64,000 nucleotides of DNA from Cordia subcordata (GCA_028554755.1 JAPTOF010000005.1:7139501-7203500); one strand, 5' to 3'. Shown: positions 38,284-59,058, counted from the stretch's first letter. Translations and numbers: made by a program. Notes: generated by a model from the letters alone, not told the origin.

Positions 38284-39117
38284 ATGGCTGCATCACCAAA
38301 AACTCTCAGTGTTGAAAAATCAAACCATGCGAATGATTGGATGGTTGTTTTGCCTCGTCGTGGAAAAAAGAAGAGGAATTTCCATAACATTTTTGTAACC
38401 AAACAAGAAGAACAAGCGCAGTCATGGACTCCAATAGATGTTGATACTGATCCTGAGAGAGAGTTGAAGTTGTTGCAAAAGATGGAAATGCACATCCAGA
38501 GACTTGAGAACTCTAGGTTCTGGCATTCGCTTTTGGATCAGATGCAAAGCCCTGAAATTTGGGAACGGTTTCTTAAGGTGTTGGGTGCAGAAGCAAACAT
38601 GCCAATGGTCGTGTATGGGATTGGCAGTATTGAATCATTTGAACAGCCTCGATTGCAGCTTAGTCTAGCAATCTTGATGAGAAGGAAATTCAGTTGGATT
38701 GGGGATATGGAGGTGTTTGATCCAATTATTTCTCTGACAGAGTCGAAGGTATTGGCAACTTTGGGTTGTTCGGTTTTGTCAGTCAATGAACATGGTCGAC
38801 GTGAGGCTCTAAGGCCAACACTTTTCTTTATGCCGCATTGTGAGGCAGAGTTGTATGATAATCTTCTCCAGGCGAACTGGAGAAGGGATATGTTGAATCG
38901 TATTGTGCTATTTGGCAACAGCTTTCTGGAATATGAGCATTACATGTCGTTATGCAACACTTCAACGATTGCTGATGCAAGGAAGCATATCCTGGCTGTG
39001 AGAAGATTCACTGCAGAGTTTGGCATCAATACCGATTCAGATGATTCTTCTCGAGCTTTCAATGGTTCGAGTTGGCATTTTTTCAGCCTTGATTCTGAGG
39101 CAGAGTTAGTTGTTTAG
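38284..39117 (+). CDS. SRR1: SRR1 (SENSITIVITY TO RED LIGHT REDUCED 1)-like protein
   Basis: This is an uninterrupted 277-codon coding exon. The family is known for roles in phytochrome B signalling, circadian-clock function and flowering-time control in Arabidopsis; its biochemical activity is unclear. The N-terminus (MAASPKTLSVEKSN, then DWMVVLPRRGKKKR) is basic and could help nuclear localisation, which is inference. The conserved SRR1 core includes VVYGIGSIESFEQPRLQLSL (about residues 108-127), then FDPIISLTESKVLATLGCSV, VNEHGRREAL and LFFMPHCEAELYDNLLQANW. The C-terminus ends SSWHFFSLDSEAELVV. Length matches the family (about 275 aa in Arabidopsis, from memory). A short upstream ORF ends 9 nt before the start codon. 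A 5'UTR intron is likely because a donor-like CAG/GTGTCT lies at 37167 and an acceptor-like TTTGCAG ends at 38137. Tourist-type MITEs lie on both sides. No frameshift or missing core motif is visible. Confidence 0.93.
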   Translation: MAASPKTLSVEKSNHANDWMVVLPRRGKKKRNFHNIFVTKQEEQAQSWTPIDVDTDPERELKLLQKMEMHIQRLENSRFWHSLLDQMQSPEIWERFLKVLGAEANMPMVVYGIGSIESFEQPRLQLSLAILMRRKFSWIGDMEVFDPIISLTESKVLATLGCSVLSVNEHGRREALRPTLFFMPHCEAELYDNLLQANWRRDMLNRIVLFGNSFLEYEHYMSLCNTSTIADARKHILAVRRFTAEFGINTDSDDSSRAFNGSSWHFFSLDSEAELVV

Positions 39118-39254
39118 AGATTGATTGTGATGAGCATTTAAACTTCATGTCCATTAAAATTAAGACAATGATGTATCATTGGCTATGTCTAATATGACTT
39201 GATTATACGTCTGTTTACTCGATTATTTCAAAGCTCAGTCTATTGTTAAACTAA

Positions 39255-39504
39255 GGGCCTGTTTGGATTGACTTTTTTCAAAAGTACTTTTTTAATAGCT
39301 TTTAAAAAATAACTTTTTTTGAAAAGTTGAAAATTCTAGTTTCTAAAAAAAACTGTATTTGAGTTTTTTTCAAAGTTTTAGTTTTTTTGGAAACTAAATC
39401 AAATAGTTATTGCAAATTTATTATAATTTTTTCAAGAAAAAAAAAGTACTTTTTCAAGAAAAAAAAGTGTTTTTTTATGGAAAAAAATCAATCCAAACAA
39501 GCCC
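39255..39504. mobile_element. Tourist-like MITE, 250 bp
   Basis: Ends GGGCCTGTTTGGATTG and CAATCCAAACAAGCCC are inverted, with TAA at 39252-39254 and 39505-39507. The interior is A/T-tract rich and can fold back. It lies about 135 bp after the SRR1 stop codon. Confidence 0.9.
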
Positions 39505-39641
39505 TAAATACCAATCCTTTTCTTGCTTGATATACATATATAACATCCAAGGGTAATTATTTTTTACCAGTTCCAAAAATTGTTTTACTTTGTTTCTGAT
39601 ATTTGTGTTGGACATTGATTTTACAATGATTTTCACAATTA

Positions 39642-39824
39642 GGGTTTGGTTGTTTTAAAAATGCTTTTTTAAACAACTTTTTGAAAAAGTACTCTTTGAA
39701 AAGTTAAAAATTTTTTACTTCTAAAAAAAGTTTTTTTTCTAGAGTTTCAGGAAATAGTTATGACACAGAGAATGTATGTTTTTCGTTGAAAAAAAACTGA
39801 GAAAAAGTCAATCCAAACACATAC
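39642..39824. mobile_element. Degenerate Tourist-like MITE
   Basis: Begins GGGTTTGGTTG after TTA (39639-39641) and ends CAATCCAAACACATAC before TTA (39825-39827). The interior resembles the 39255-39504 element (A/T tracts, AAAAAGT motifs). It is more diverged. Confidence 0.6.
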
Positions 39825-39977
39825 TTAGGCAAGTGAACTGTGCTTGTTTCTTGAGAACCTTGCTGTGTGCTTGATTTAAGTCGCCACAAGATGAATAGCT
39901 TTGATGGATCTACAGAGCTGATTTTGCATAGTGGAATAAATTGATTTGGTTTAATATTGCTTGGACTCTAACTACAG

Positions 39978-40079
39978 TAACAGTGAGAACACTTGCAGAA
40001 AAGGCATTATGATGACAGCTGATTGAACTAACAGTGAGAACACTTACAGAAAAGGCATTATGATGAAAGCTGATTGAAC
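39978..40079. repeat. 51-bp tandem duplication between SRR1 and AGD11-like gene
   Basis: Two near-identical units start TAACAGTGAGAACACTT at 39978 and 40029, with two visible differences (GCAGA/ACAGA, GACAG/GAAAG). Confidence 0.8.
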
Positions 40080-40443
40080 TAAATTCAAACGATTTTAGCT
40101 AAGCCAAACTATACAAGCATGATTACAACTTCACAAACCAAAGAGTAGTCCATCTGAAAGGCTTTTTGATCAATGGACATTTGCAGCACACACAATTTCA
40201 CTCAAAACCTTTTTCTTTTCACTTCTCTTGCAGACTTTTCTGGCTTTACTAACCTAAAAACTTCCCCACACAACATGAAGGATGGAGAAGATCATCTTAC
40301 ACACTAAGCAAGCCTGAAGCATGCTTAGTCAATTGCACACACTAAGCAAGCCTATGGTATGCTAAGTTAAGTGCAGCTGTTGGACCAAGAAAACAAAAAC
40401 CACAGCGGCGACAGAAATGTCCACTCAGTGTTGCTTCTAGCTG

Positions 40444-49685
<9,242 letters not shown>

Positions 49686-50059
49686 GTTTTTTAAGGCTCT
49701 GAAAAATATGCACCTCCCACAAATCAAGAAAGCAACACTACAACCTTAAAGCAACCATTTTTTAGCCTCTGAATTATACACCCTTTATCCAAAACCAGCA
49801 TCGCATCCTTAATTCAACCATTTTTCCAATCCTTTGCTGCAAGAACTTTGATGGGTCAAAAAAAAAAAAACCCAAAAAAAAGACGAATGTGTGAAATGAT
49901 ACAAAGACAAAATCAAAGAAGACAATGTCTTACATTCTAGATGGGGCTTCAATGAAGGCTTAAATAATGTGATTAAAGCATCACAAGAGTTTCTAATAGA
50001 ATTTACTTTTTTCATGCATTAATTATCTCCAACTTGCAAAGGAAAATGGTTTGCATGTG

Positions 50060-51744
50060 TAACAACAAAAAGTTTCATGTATATGCATGAATGTGGATAT
50101 TGGTATTCTGCAAAAGATTTGGATCGGATTTTTCAGAAAAATGTTGAATTTCAACTTTTTTTTGGAAATTATAATTCTCTAAGCAATAAATTTTTTCTTA
50201 TTTTTATTTTTTTTAAATTAATTTTTTTATTTTTTATTTTTTTAATTTTGTGTTTCTTTATTTTATACGATCGAGAAGCAAGCAAAAGTCAAAGGTGGGT
50301 ATTGGAAAGATTAAGGAAGAAGCTTGTCTTGTGGTTGGACAAGGACCGGACAAAAGGTGTTTTAGTTGCACGCGCATCCCTGGCGCGTGGTTACACTCTC
50401 TTTATTCTTTTCTGCCCCTTTTTACTTTTTATAATTGCCTTATCATTAAGAGGAATCGCAATTATGCTAATAAAAATTGAATAAAAGGAGAAGAATAGCA
50501 TATTTGCTTTTGATGAGTGTTGTTATTGTTAAAACACTTCTTATATTTTTTTTTTTTTTTGTAATGGCTTTACCATTAAAGAGTTCAAAATTATGCTAAA
50601 TACAAGGAGAGAGAAAGAGAGAGGACGGCTTTTAGTGTTTTTGATGAATGTATTATTATTATTAATCAAATAGAAACTATACCGTATCTCTCTCTTTCTC
50701 GTTTAAAAATTTTAATAACTAAAAATATTGGTCTAAATTAAATAGAATAAAATGTGATTAGTATAGGATCAAAAAAGTGTCACATAATTAAAAACATTCA
50801 TAGGAGAGTAATTCTTTTGAATAAAAAAAATGCTAAAATAGGAGACAACGTAGCACATTCTAAAAACACACGGGAATTTTTTCATAAGTCTTAAATGTAA
50901 ATGGGTAATTAGTTAATTAGAAGATCACAAGGAGATAGACGTGCATCTTATCCTAAATTTTTAAGTGACACTAATGAAATTCAAATTCTAAAAAAAAAAT
51001 CTCTCTCATTCTCCTCTTTTCTTAGATTTGAATATCATGGGTGTTGAGATAATAGTTATATAGATATTAATAGTTAAAATTTTTCTCTTATATCAATATG
51101 TCATTGATATGAGAGATTTCTAATTTAAAGAGAAAAATATGTTCGCGAGAATAAATTGATGTAATATATACTAGAATCGGCACCCTCTTTAATATGTTAG
51201 TTTTAGAGCTGTAAATCTTCACTTGCTTGATCCCATTTTCAAATAGTAACATCCATTAATTTCTAATGAATGAAAATAAGATTTTTCATGTAATCAATTA
51301 GACAATGAAATTGCAATAAGATTTTTCATGTAATCAATTAGACAATGAAATTGCAACAAATAACGATCTAGATAGATGGGAAATGAAACATTGTGTGGCC
51401 AAAAACACATAGAAGATAAGTGGTGCTTCTTACTGTTTTGAACTTTTCGTCTTGCATTGTGTGCATGATCAAACAAATCATTAAAAATGAAACTGTTCCG
51501 ACAAAAAAAAATGAAACTGCACCAATAGTGGTCTAGATGAATGGAATCAAATGGATTTAGAATTCAGTGTATATGTAGAATGGTTAATAGACTTATTGAT
51601 TGGGTTGTTAAATCTTATTTATTTGGTTAATTAGCATGTAAATGGGCGGGAAATATCTCTACCCTTCTTCTAAATTTGCTTTTGAAAGACTAACACTCGT
51701 TGGGATTGGATAACCTATGTATGTTTTTTCCTTCATTTAATGAA
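50060..51744. other. Intergenic upstream of the AGD11-like gene
   Basis: T-rich tracts at 50155-50265 and AT-rich DNA. A 135-codon plus-strand ORF (50077-50484) is Phe/Leu/Ile-rich because of the T tracts and is not a credible gene. The exact 40-bp duplication lies here. Confidence 0.45.
51276..51355. repeat. Exact 40-bp tandem duplication
   Basis: Two identical 40-bp units (51276-51315 and 51316-51355) starting ATAAGATTTTTCATGTAATC. Identity suggests a recent event. Confidence 0.85.
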
Positions 51745-52383
51745 GGAAAAAATTTACGTTATCCCCTATGATATGTGAAAGTATTACATTACCCCCCTGT
51801 GTTTTAAAAATTTCAGATCGTCCCCTTGTATTTTTTCAAGACCTATCCCGTTAGCCTCCTTGGCCAATTTTCCGATCAAATGTGAGCAACACCCGCTAGG
51901 CAAGCGATTGGTGTAATATTTTTAAGTAATTTATTTTAGATTTTGATGAAAATATCATTTATAACATGTTAAAAACTTTCTTTTACTTAACATTCTTCTT
52001 CATTCAGCCGTTGCTTTCTAGCTTCATTTAGCACTTGAGCTTCATCCAAGATATTTCAAACCAAGTTCATATCATGGTTAACTGGCTTAATCCTTGCTAA
52101 GATATGTCTATGTAAGTACATTTAGTGTGGTAAAGTTTGCATTTTGGGTGTAAAATATTGAAATTTTTGGTGGCAAGTTTTGGTAAAACTTTCATTTTGG
52201 GTGAATAATTTTGTTATTTTTGGGTGCTAAGTAGTAGCAAAGTCCGTATTTTGGCGTAATATAGTCGTTCATTAAGTTAACTTTGTAATTTTTTGGTCTA
52301 ATGGTTCTATTTTGAAATCTAAGGAGCATAACTGTTGAAGAATATCAACCAAAAAAATTTCTTAAGAACCAAGACCATGTATC

Positions 52384-53847
52384 TCACCTCTCAGTGGGAA
52401 CTACAGGTAATGCTATTGGGAACATGTGTTCATTTCCATTCCTTTCTATAGCTGTCAACATTCGGCCCCCATAAGAAGACTTTAAAAAACAACCATCTAG
52501 ACCAATAGTAGGCCTGCAACCAGATAAAAAACCATTCTTCACAGCTGTCACACAGAAAAACATGTTTTCAAATCTTGGATCAGGTAGACTTCTATTCACA
52601 GTCAAAGTTAATATGCTCCCTGGGTCATGCAATATGACTGTAACACAATAATCTCTTGCTTTAAAGTACTATTCATCCCAATCTCCATGTATGATTCTTA
52701 GTGCTATATGTTTAGCTCTCAAAGTTGTTAGCTTGCTTACATTTAAATTGAACTCTATCTTGATGTATCCTATAATGTCTCTTATACTTATTCGGGGATT
52801 ATCTCTAATAGATTGCTCAATCCTCTTCCCTAAATAGTTATATATGGCATGTTTGTTATCATGATGTCATCCACAATCATGCTCACCATTCAAAGTCTTC
52901 ACACGAAAAAGGGTTCTACCCATCACTTGGCAAGCATGTATCCTTCAATCACAATCATTCTTACACACAACTATAACTTGTGAATTTTCATTCTTTTTGA
53001 AATCTAACACAACGCCATGTCTCATAGTGTAGTACCTAAGTACTTTTCTAACATGCACAACTGATTCAAATGTCATTCCAAGCAAGAACTCAAAATGTTA
53101 CATGTCAACATTTTCTTCATACTTAGGAAATTGTTAACCACCATCATCATCAAAATCTACAAGATCCTTTATGCCTTCTCCATCCTTAACATCATTATAC
53201 CATCCTTCTTTATCTCAAGTCTCTGCATTAGACTTTTCTCTCTTTCTTCTTTTCAACTCTTTCCAATTCTGCCTATATCTCATTTTCAAATGGTGATATT
53301 TTTCTTTCAATTATTGTCCCACATTATTGTCATTAAAGATGTCATCATCACTTGAGCCTTCCATATCTTCAAGCATCCAATCATCATAATCAGAATTTGA
53401 GTCATACAGTGTTCGTTTTGCCTCATGTTCTTATTGATTTTCATCACCATGCCCAGCTTCATACTCTTGCTGATTTTCATCAACATTGTTTGCCTCATGT
53501 TGTTGCTCATTTTCTTACTGATGTTCATCAACATGTCTTGCCTCATTAGCACTATCATCATCCTTCTCTTGCACATTATCATCAGTCCCCTTATTATATT
53601 CTACAATTTGTCTAGATACAACCACATGCCCCTCCGGATAAACTGCTTAAATTGGTTCATAATTATCAACTATGTAGATATCCACATATGACAAGTTTTC
53701 ACAATCATTCATTAATTCTCTAATATTATTGTCATCACATAATGGTTTTACCCCATTATCAAATGATCGTCCTGCCCTTAAGTATAAGCAATCAAAGTTT
53801 GAAGCTGTCCCACCCATCCTCTTGTACATAGCAAAAATCTCATGCAT
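52384..53847 (-). pseudogene. MULE (MuDR/MURA-type) transposase, broken
   Basis: The N-terminal piece at 53847-53647 (MHEIFAMYKRMGGTASNFDC...DIYIVDNYEP) looks like the PB1-like start of plant MULE transposases. The DNA-binding region follows at about 53105-52640 with in-frame stops (GMTFESVVHVRKVLRYYTMR, then CKNDCD-stop-RIHA, where a tryptophan codon is expected). The piece at 52632-52384 carries the start of the DDE domain (GCRPTIGLDGCFLKSSYGGR...), including its first catalytic Asp. The rest of the DDE domain and the SWIM zinc finger are missing, so it cannot make active transposase. Confidence 0.85.
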
Positions 53848-54596
53848 ACTTATCTAAAGGGATATCTGGAAATGTCTCTTTTCTACAGCCTTCATATTAC
53901 ACATTTGGATTATTTCCTTAACGACTATCAACCCATACATCAAAGTCTCAATAACCGTCAACCGTACCAAAATTGTCATAATCATGCATCCTATTCAAAG
54001 CACAAAAGCAATTTAAATGGTAACCTATATAAAAATAGTTTAAAACTAATAGATAGAAAATTTTTTCTAGCTTGCCTTTTAACCACAAACAAGTGAGACA
54101 CAAAATATAACTTCTGTACATGTCAGAATGTTCTAAAACTAATAGATAGAAATTAGTTAATACATGTCAAAGGTTATCCATCCTTGAAAAACTACATTCG
54201 TCCAACAGCAAGTAAGAAACACTTTATACATGGATGAGGAAGGAGATTCGAGCAAAGCAAGTCATATTTTTTCATCCATTGTATAATTAAGGAGGAATTA
54301 CAGGGATTAAGAAACCCAGTCTTGCGTGACAATGGACTAAGGCCAATCTACAAGATCAAGAGGTTTGAGAGATCTTTGAAAAAGACTCGGTAGCAATAAA
54401 GAGTAGAGAATGAGAATAATGGATTAAAAGAGATTTTGAAGAAAAAAGTAACCAGGAAATGACTGTAGGACAAAGAAACGTGCATGACAATAAGCAAAAT
54501 TGAAATATTCAACACTCACCATTTTGGAAAACCATCTAAAGAAACGTATATCGAACGTGTGTCATCGGCATTACTGTTTTTGCATGTCATAATGAT

Positions 54597-54802
54597 GATA
54601 TGGTGGTCCTAATTTATTGAGTTTTTGCATGCATAATTTGTTGGAAAGCTTTGCCATGGAAGCAATAATACTTTGGAAAGCATAAACAAAGGCAAAATGG
54701 TCCTCCACAAATGGTCCCTTATCTACAAAAATAGTTTCCACTTCACCAGTCAAAGGCATCCCACATGCTGACATAAACTCAATAAATTAGGACCACCATA
54801 TC
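54597..54802. repeat. Perfect 28-bp inverted repeat with 150-bp spacer
   Basis: Bases 54597-54624 (starting GATATGGTGGTCCTAATTTA) are the exact reverse complement of 54775-54802. The spacer 54625-54774 contains most of a 67-codon minus-strand ORF that matches nothing I recognise. The structure could fold as a hairpin and lies inside the MULE. Confidence 0.85.
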
Positions 54803-55399
54803 GATTAAGATAAGGACCACATCACACCAAACATATATACACATTCACATAGCTACTCGACCAAATAACAAACAAGCTTAGTTTGCTTACCTTGCAGCAA
54901 GGGTAGAGGGTGTCGTCGTAGCGATGTCGTTCTCACAGCTTCGTCATCATCGGACAAGGGGTGGTTGTTTTCATTCTTGCTCGTTGCACGTGGTGGAGAT
55001 CTCGTCGTCATTATAGTGGGGGTGAGGGGTTCTTCTTGTTGGAGGTTCTGATCCTCGGAGGTTCTTGTTGCCGTCTTTGTTCTTTCGATGTAGCAAGGGT
55101 GGGGTTTGGAAATTAGGGATTTTAGATTTGGGGCTTTTAGCTTTTGGAAATTTTATTTGACTTTTACATTGTTATTGATAAATTTTTATTTGACTTTTAA
55201 ATTATTACTTTAATAGAGGTGCAATTTTGTCATTTTAAGCTTAGGTTTAATAGTGTTAGTGTTAAACTAATGGTAGGGGAGGGCGTAATCAATTTTGGAA
55301 AAACACAAGGGAATGAGCTGAAGTTTTGAAACACAAGGAGAGTAACGTAATATTTTTGCATATCATAGAGGAGTAACGTGAATTTTTCTCTTAAATAAA

Positions 55400-56471
55400 T
55401 TTTCTTTGATATATTAAAGAGAAATTCATCACAAAGATGGCTAAACCATCAAGAGATAATTAAAGACAAAAGGTTCAATGAGTCCATACAATTAAGGGCA
55501 AACATGGACTAGTTAAACTGACAAAATTAACCTAAATCAAATTAAACTTTTTGTTTGGTTTGTTTTGTTTAGTTATTCTTAGAATTTATTTTCTGCTAAC
55601 CAAACCAATTGGTTTGGTTTTCTTTCGCCCCCAATCAGAAGTCCTTTGTGCTCCAACTATCATGATTTTCCCTTTGTGTGTTGGCAAATAGTGAAAACTT
55701 GTTAAATGTAGAGATCCATTATACAATATTTCTTTTCTATTTTTTGTCAACATTACATGACTTCTTTTTTTTTAATGAAAACTTAGTCTCTATCTAATCA
55801 ATGCAACATTTAATAGACAACTATTTTTTTTAAAAAAAAATGAATATCTAAGTTTAGCAACAACAAAAAAATAGGAAATAAATATTAATTTTTGACTAAA
55901 TAACAATATAAATGATTTTTATCTGTAAATCAATTTAGATGCTTAAAAGTTAATTAGTTAAATTACTTTTGTTATTTCATAATGTGAAACTTATATTCGT
56001 GCATTGCACGCACTTCATTTATAAAAAGGTTAATAAGGCTAGGCAAACCCCTAGCCTCTAACTTTTATCACTAAACTTTAACCAACAAATTATAATTACA
56101 CTTGTGTCTTGTTTCTATAAATGATAATGTCCTATATAAGTCAATAAGTTTCCATGAGTTTTATTATGAATTTTGAGTTTCTTATTTAAAAAAATCAAAA
56201 ACCAATTCAAACCAAACCAAAGTAACTTAGGTATTATTGCACATGATAAAAAATCAACAAGTTTTGTTTGGTTTAAAATATAGCTAAAATCAAATCAAAT
56301 CAAACTATATTCATCCCTATGTACAATTAAAAGAAAGTGCATTGAAATATACATTCCATTCCATTAATTGGCATATTTGCTATTATTCTTCATGTTTTTT
56401 TTAACCTTTTTATTTATTTTTTCTTTTAATTGTATTCGTGAAATTTTATAAATAAGGTCATACTTTTTGTA
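55400..56471. other. Intergenic between two MULEs
   Basis: AT-rich. Contains TTGGTTTGGTTTTC-like runs and AAACCAAACCAAA-like words near 55550-55620 and 56205-56290, roughly inverted to each other, but no defined element borders. Confidence 0.35.
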
Positions 56472-56480
56472 CAATAATAA

Positions 56481-57360
56481 GGGTGAATTGCTCAACTCTC
56501 CCCTTGTGGTTGTACTAATATTCACAACTTTCCCCTATGTTTTACAAATTAGCTACTTGACCTCTTATAGTTTCAACAATAGTGCACTAACTGCTGTTAG
56601 TTTTTAACGAATTTTAAAAAAATATCATTTTTGCCCCTGTTTAATCCAATAAAAAATTATTTTACCTTTATTTTATTTTAAAAATAAAAATAAAAAACTT
56701 TAAAAAAGTCTTAAAAAGTCCATTTTGGCCCTGACTTATTAAATAAAATATCTATTTTACCTTTATTTTATTTAAAAATAAAAAATAAAAAATAATTAGA
56801 AAAAACACACACAAAAAAAAAAAAGAAAACATGAGGGATGGGGGGTGGGGGCAGGCGGGGGTAGGGGCGACGGGGGTGACGGGGGTGGGGGCTAGAAGAG
56901 TGGGGCAGTGGCAGTGGTGGAGGTGGTGGGGGGTGGGCGCAACGTGGGTGGTAGAGGTGGTGGGGGTGACGGGGGTGGGAAGTAGGGGCTAGTGGGGTAA
57001 GGGTTGGCTGGGGCTGGGAGTAGGGTGGCAGGGGTGGTGGGGACTGGTTGGCTGGGGGGTCGCTGGGGATGGGTTGGGTGGCAGAGGTGGTGTCTTTTTT
57101 TTAAATTTAATTGTTTTTTTATTTTTTAAACAAATTAAAGATAGAAAAATTTATTTAATTCATTTATTATGAAAAAACAAAACAAAATTGTACAAGCCGC
57201 GGGTGCAAGTCAAAATACGTTATTTTGGACGAAAAAATTAACGGAGAGGGTCTATATGCACCCTCATTAAAACTACAGGGGGTCACTTAGTTAATTTCGT
57301 AACTACATCGTATATTGTGCACATTTGTTAAACTACAAGAAAAAATTGAACAATTCACCC
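56481..57360. mobile_element. Non-autonomous MULE, 880 bp, perfect 9-bp TSD
   Basis: The ends are inverted: GGGTGAATTG at 56481 and CAATTCACCC ending at 57360, with related sequence continuing for roughly 100-130 bp in each arm. A perfect 9-bp duplication CAATAATAA flanks it (56472-56480 and 57361-57369). Long inverted repeats and 9-bp duplications are typical of MULEs. There is no transposase. The interior holds AT-rich direct repeats around 56640-56810 and a strongly G-rich tract. Confidence 0.9.
56832..57092 (+). repeat. G-rich low-complexity tract inside the MULE
   Basis: About 260 bp made of many G3-G6 runs separated by T, A, TGAC or GCAGG, for example GGGGGTGACGGGGGTGGG. It has dense G-quadruplex-forming potential on the plus strand and contrasts sharply with the AT-rich surroundings. 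Confidence 0.85.
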
Positions 57361-57369
57361 CAATAATAA

Positions 57370-58255
57370 AGCACCAAACTCATTTTCTACCAAGTTGAAC
57401 CACCTTCGGAGGCTAATGCAAGTATGAAAAAACATTTTAACTAGGACACGTCATTGTATCACGTCATTATATCACGAAACTTTTATGTTTAAAGCAAATT
57501 AATATATCTTATCTAAAATAAATTTTTTGACGTAAAAAATAATGATAATAAAGAGACAACAAAATAGGTACACGTAATAAACATTGTATGATGCACGTTG
57601 TGAGGTGCGTTTCGGTGTGAATTTCGTGTCGGCAGCAAACCGACGGGCCGGCAGTTCAATTGTGTGATTTGCAGCAGGCCGGGCCAAGAGATTTGGGCCC
57701 ATTAAAAGGCAAAGTTGAAAATCGCGTAGGCCTTGTAATTAGCCCAAAGAAGCTTTAAAGCCCAAGTTGTGTTCACGGTTAACGGGCTGCATAGTTTGAA
57801 ATAATCAGAACTTTTCGTTAAAGTGCAAACTTAAAATAGCAGAAAAAGGAAAAAAAATTGAAATGTAAATTTAAGTAAAATTGTTTTGATATTATTAAAT
57901 GAAATTTCAAATGTTTTCTACTATCATATATTTTTACTATAATTTTCTGTAGCAATAGTACTTGTAATTTTGTGATTGATAAGGTGAAAATTTTGACCAT
58001 AAAGGGTCCATCGATTCTAATAACATACTTGAATATAATTATTAAAGTATGAATACGTAACCCTCCAAAATATATATAGATAGTCGAATCTCCTTTTGTT
58101 TTAAGTAATGCGTTTTATTACTCTTTGAAGCTATTATTAATATAACTTATTAAATATAATTTCCGGACAATTTACATCAAAGTGTCTTTCGTTGACTCAA
58201 CAATATTTTCTAAAATCACAATTCTTGTATATTCTTGCTAAATTTAGGAAAAGAA
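57370..58255. other. Intergenic
   Basis: 57590-57790 is more GC-rich (GGCCGGCAG, GCAGGCCGGGCC words) and may be a fragment of a repeat. No ORF of note. The rest is AT-rich. Confidence 0.4.
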
Positions 58256-58400
58256 GTTCTTACTTGATTAATGTAAATGTAACTATTATTAATTCCTTAA
58301 CATAAATGAAACCATTGTCAAATTTGGAGTTCTTACTTATCAATTTAAATGAAACTATTATTAGTTTGTTAACATAAATGAAACTATTTTCAAATTGAAA
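58256..58400. repeat. ~73-bp imperfect tandem duplication
   Basis: Units starting GTTCTTACTT at 58256 and 58329 share ACTATTATTA and AACATAAATGAAAC. They are noncoding and AT-rich. Confidence 0.65.
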
Positions 58401-58833
58401 ATTGTTTAGTTTAAAGGAAAGAAAAGGAGGGGGAAGGAGGAAGAAATCTCTCTCTCTCCATATTTCATTTTTTCTTTTTTTGGTACCAGTCGACTTCATA
58501 TATTGAAATTAATGTAATTTATCTTCTAAACTTTAAACAAGAAGATGATAGGCGAAAGAATAAAATTTATATCACTATTTAAAAAGTGCAGAATATTATC
58601 CTAATAACTTTTTATAAATGATTAATTTTTCTTCTTCTACTCATTTTAATCCAAACAAACACCTAAAGTTTTTATAAACATTTTAAAAAATGTAAAGTAT
58701 TATCTTCATATTTCTGTTGCATATTATTATTTTATTTCTTCTTCTTCTTCTTCTTCTTTTTTCCCAATCCAAACGAAAACCTAATTTCTTTTGTCATTTT
58801 TCGTTCTCCTCTTTTATTGTTTATTGACATTTA

Positions 58834-59058
58834 GAGCCTATTTGAACCTTTTTTTGTTAATGAAAAGTATATTTTTGAAAAATTTATATCTTTTTTTTTT
58901 GCAATAAGTATTTTAATTGGATTTTGAAAAACTAAAACTCTAAAAAGACTTCAAATTTTTTTAAAAGTAAAAAATTTTAAATTTTTCAAAAAAAATACTT
59001 ATTTAAAAAGTTTTAAAGAATAACATTTTGGGAAAAAAGAACAATCAAAACAAGTTCT
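58834..59058. mobile_element. Degenerate Tourist-like MITE
   Basis: Starts GAGCCTATTTGAACC after TTA (58831-58833) and ends CAATCAAAACAAGTTC before TTA at 59059-59061. The interior is made of A/T tracts like its relatives near SRR1. Confidence 0.6.

Larger units (their letters stand above)
51745..55390 (-). mobile_element. Mutator-like element (MULE), 3.6 kb, decayed
   Basis: Terminal inverted repeats of about 95 bp: left from 51745 (GGAAAAAATTTACGTTATCC) and right ending 55390, whose reverse complement starts GAGAAAAATTCACGTTACTC. Both arms share CTATGATATG, TATTAC.TTAC and CCCTTGT blocks. The flanks carry a 9-bp duplication with 7 of 9 matches (51736-51744 TTTAATGAA, 55391-55399 TTAAATAAA). 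Transposase remnants lie inside on the minus strand. The 54150-55130 part shows no intact gene but contains a 28-bp perfect inverted repeat. Confidence 0.85.

Noticed and set aside
50077..50484. 135-codon plus-strand ORF
   Set aside because: Phe/Leu/Ile runs come from T tracts; no family resemblance.
53307..53582. 91-codon Met/Ile/Lys-rich minus-strand ORF inside the MULE
   Set aside because: Low-complexity product of a GATGAAC-like repetitive stretch in the transposase relic; out of frame with the conserved transposase pieces.
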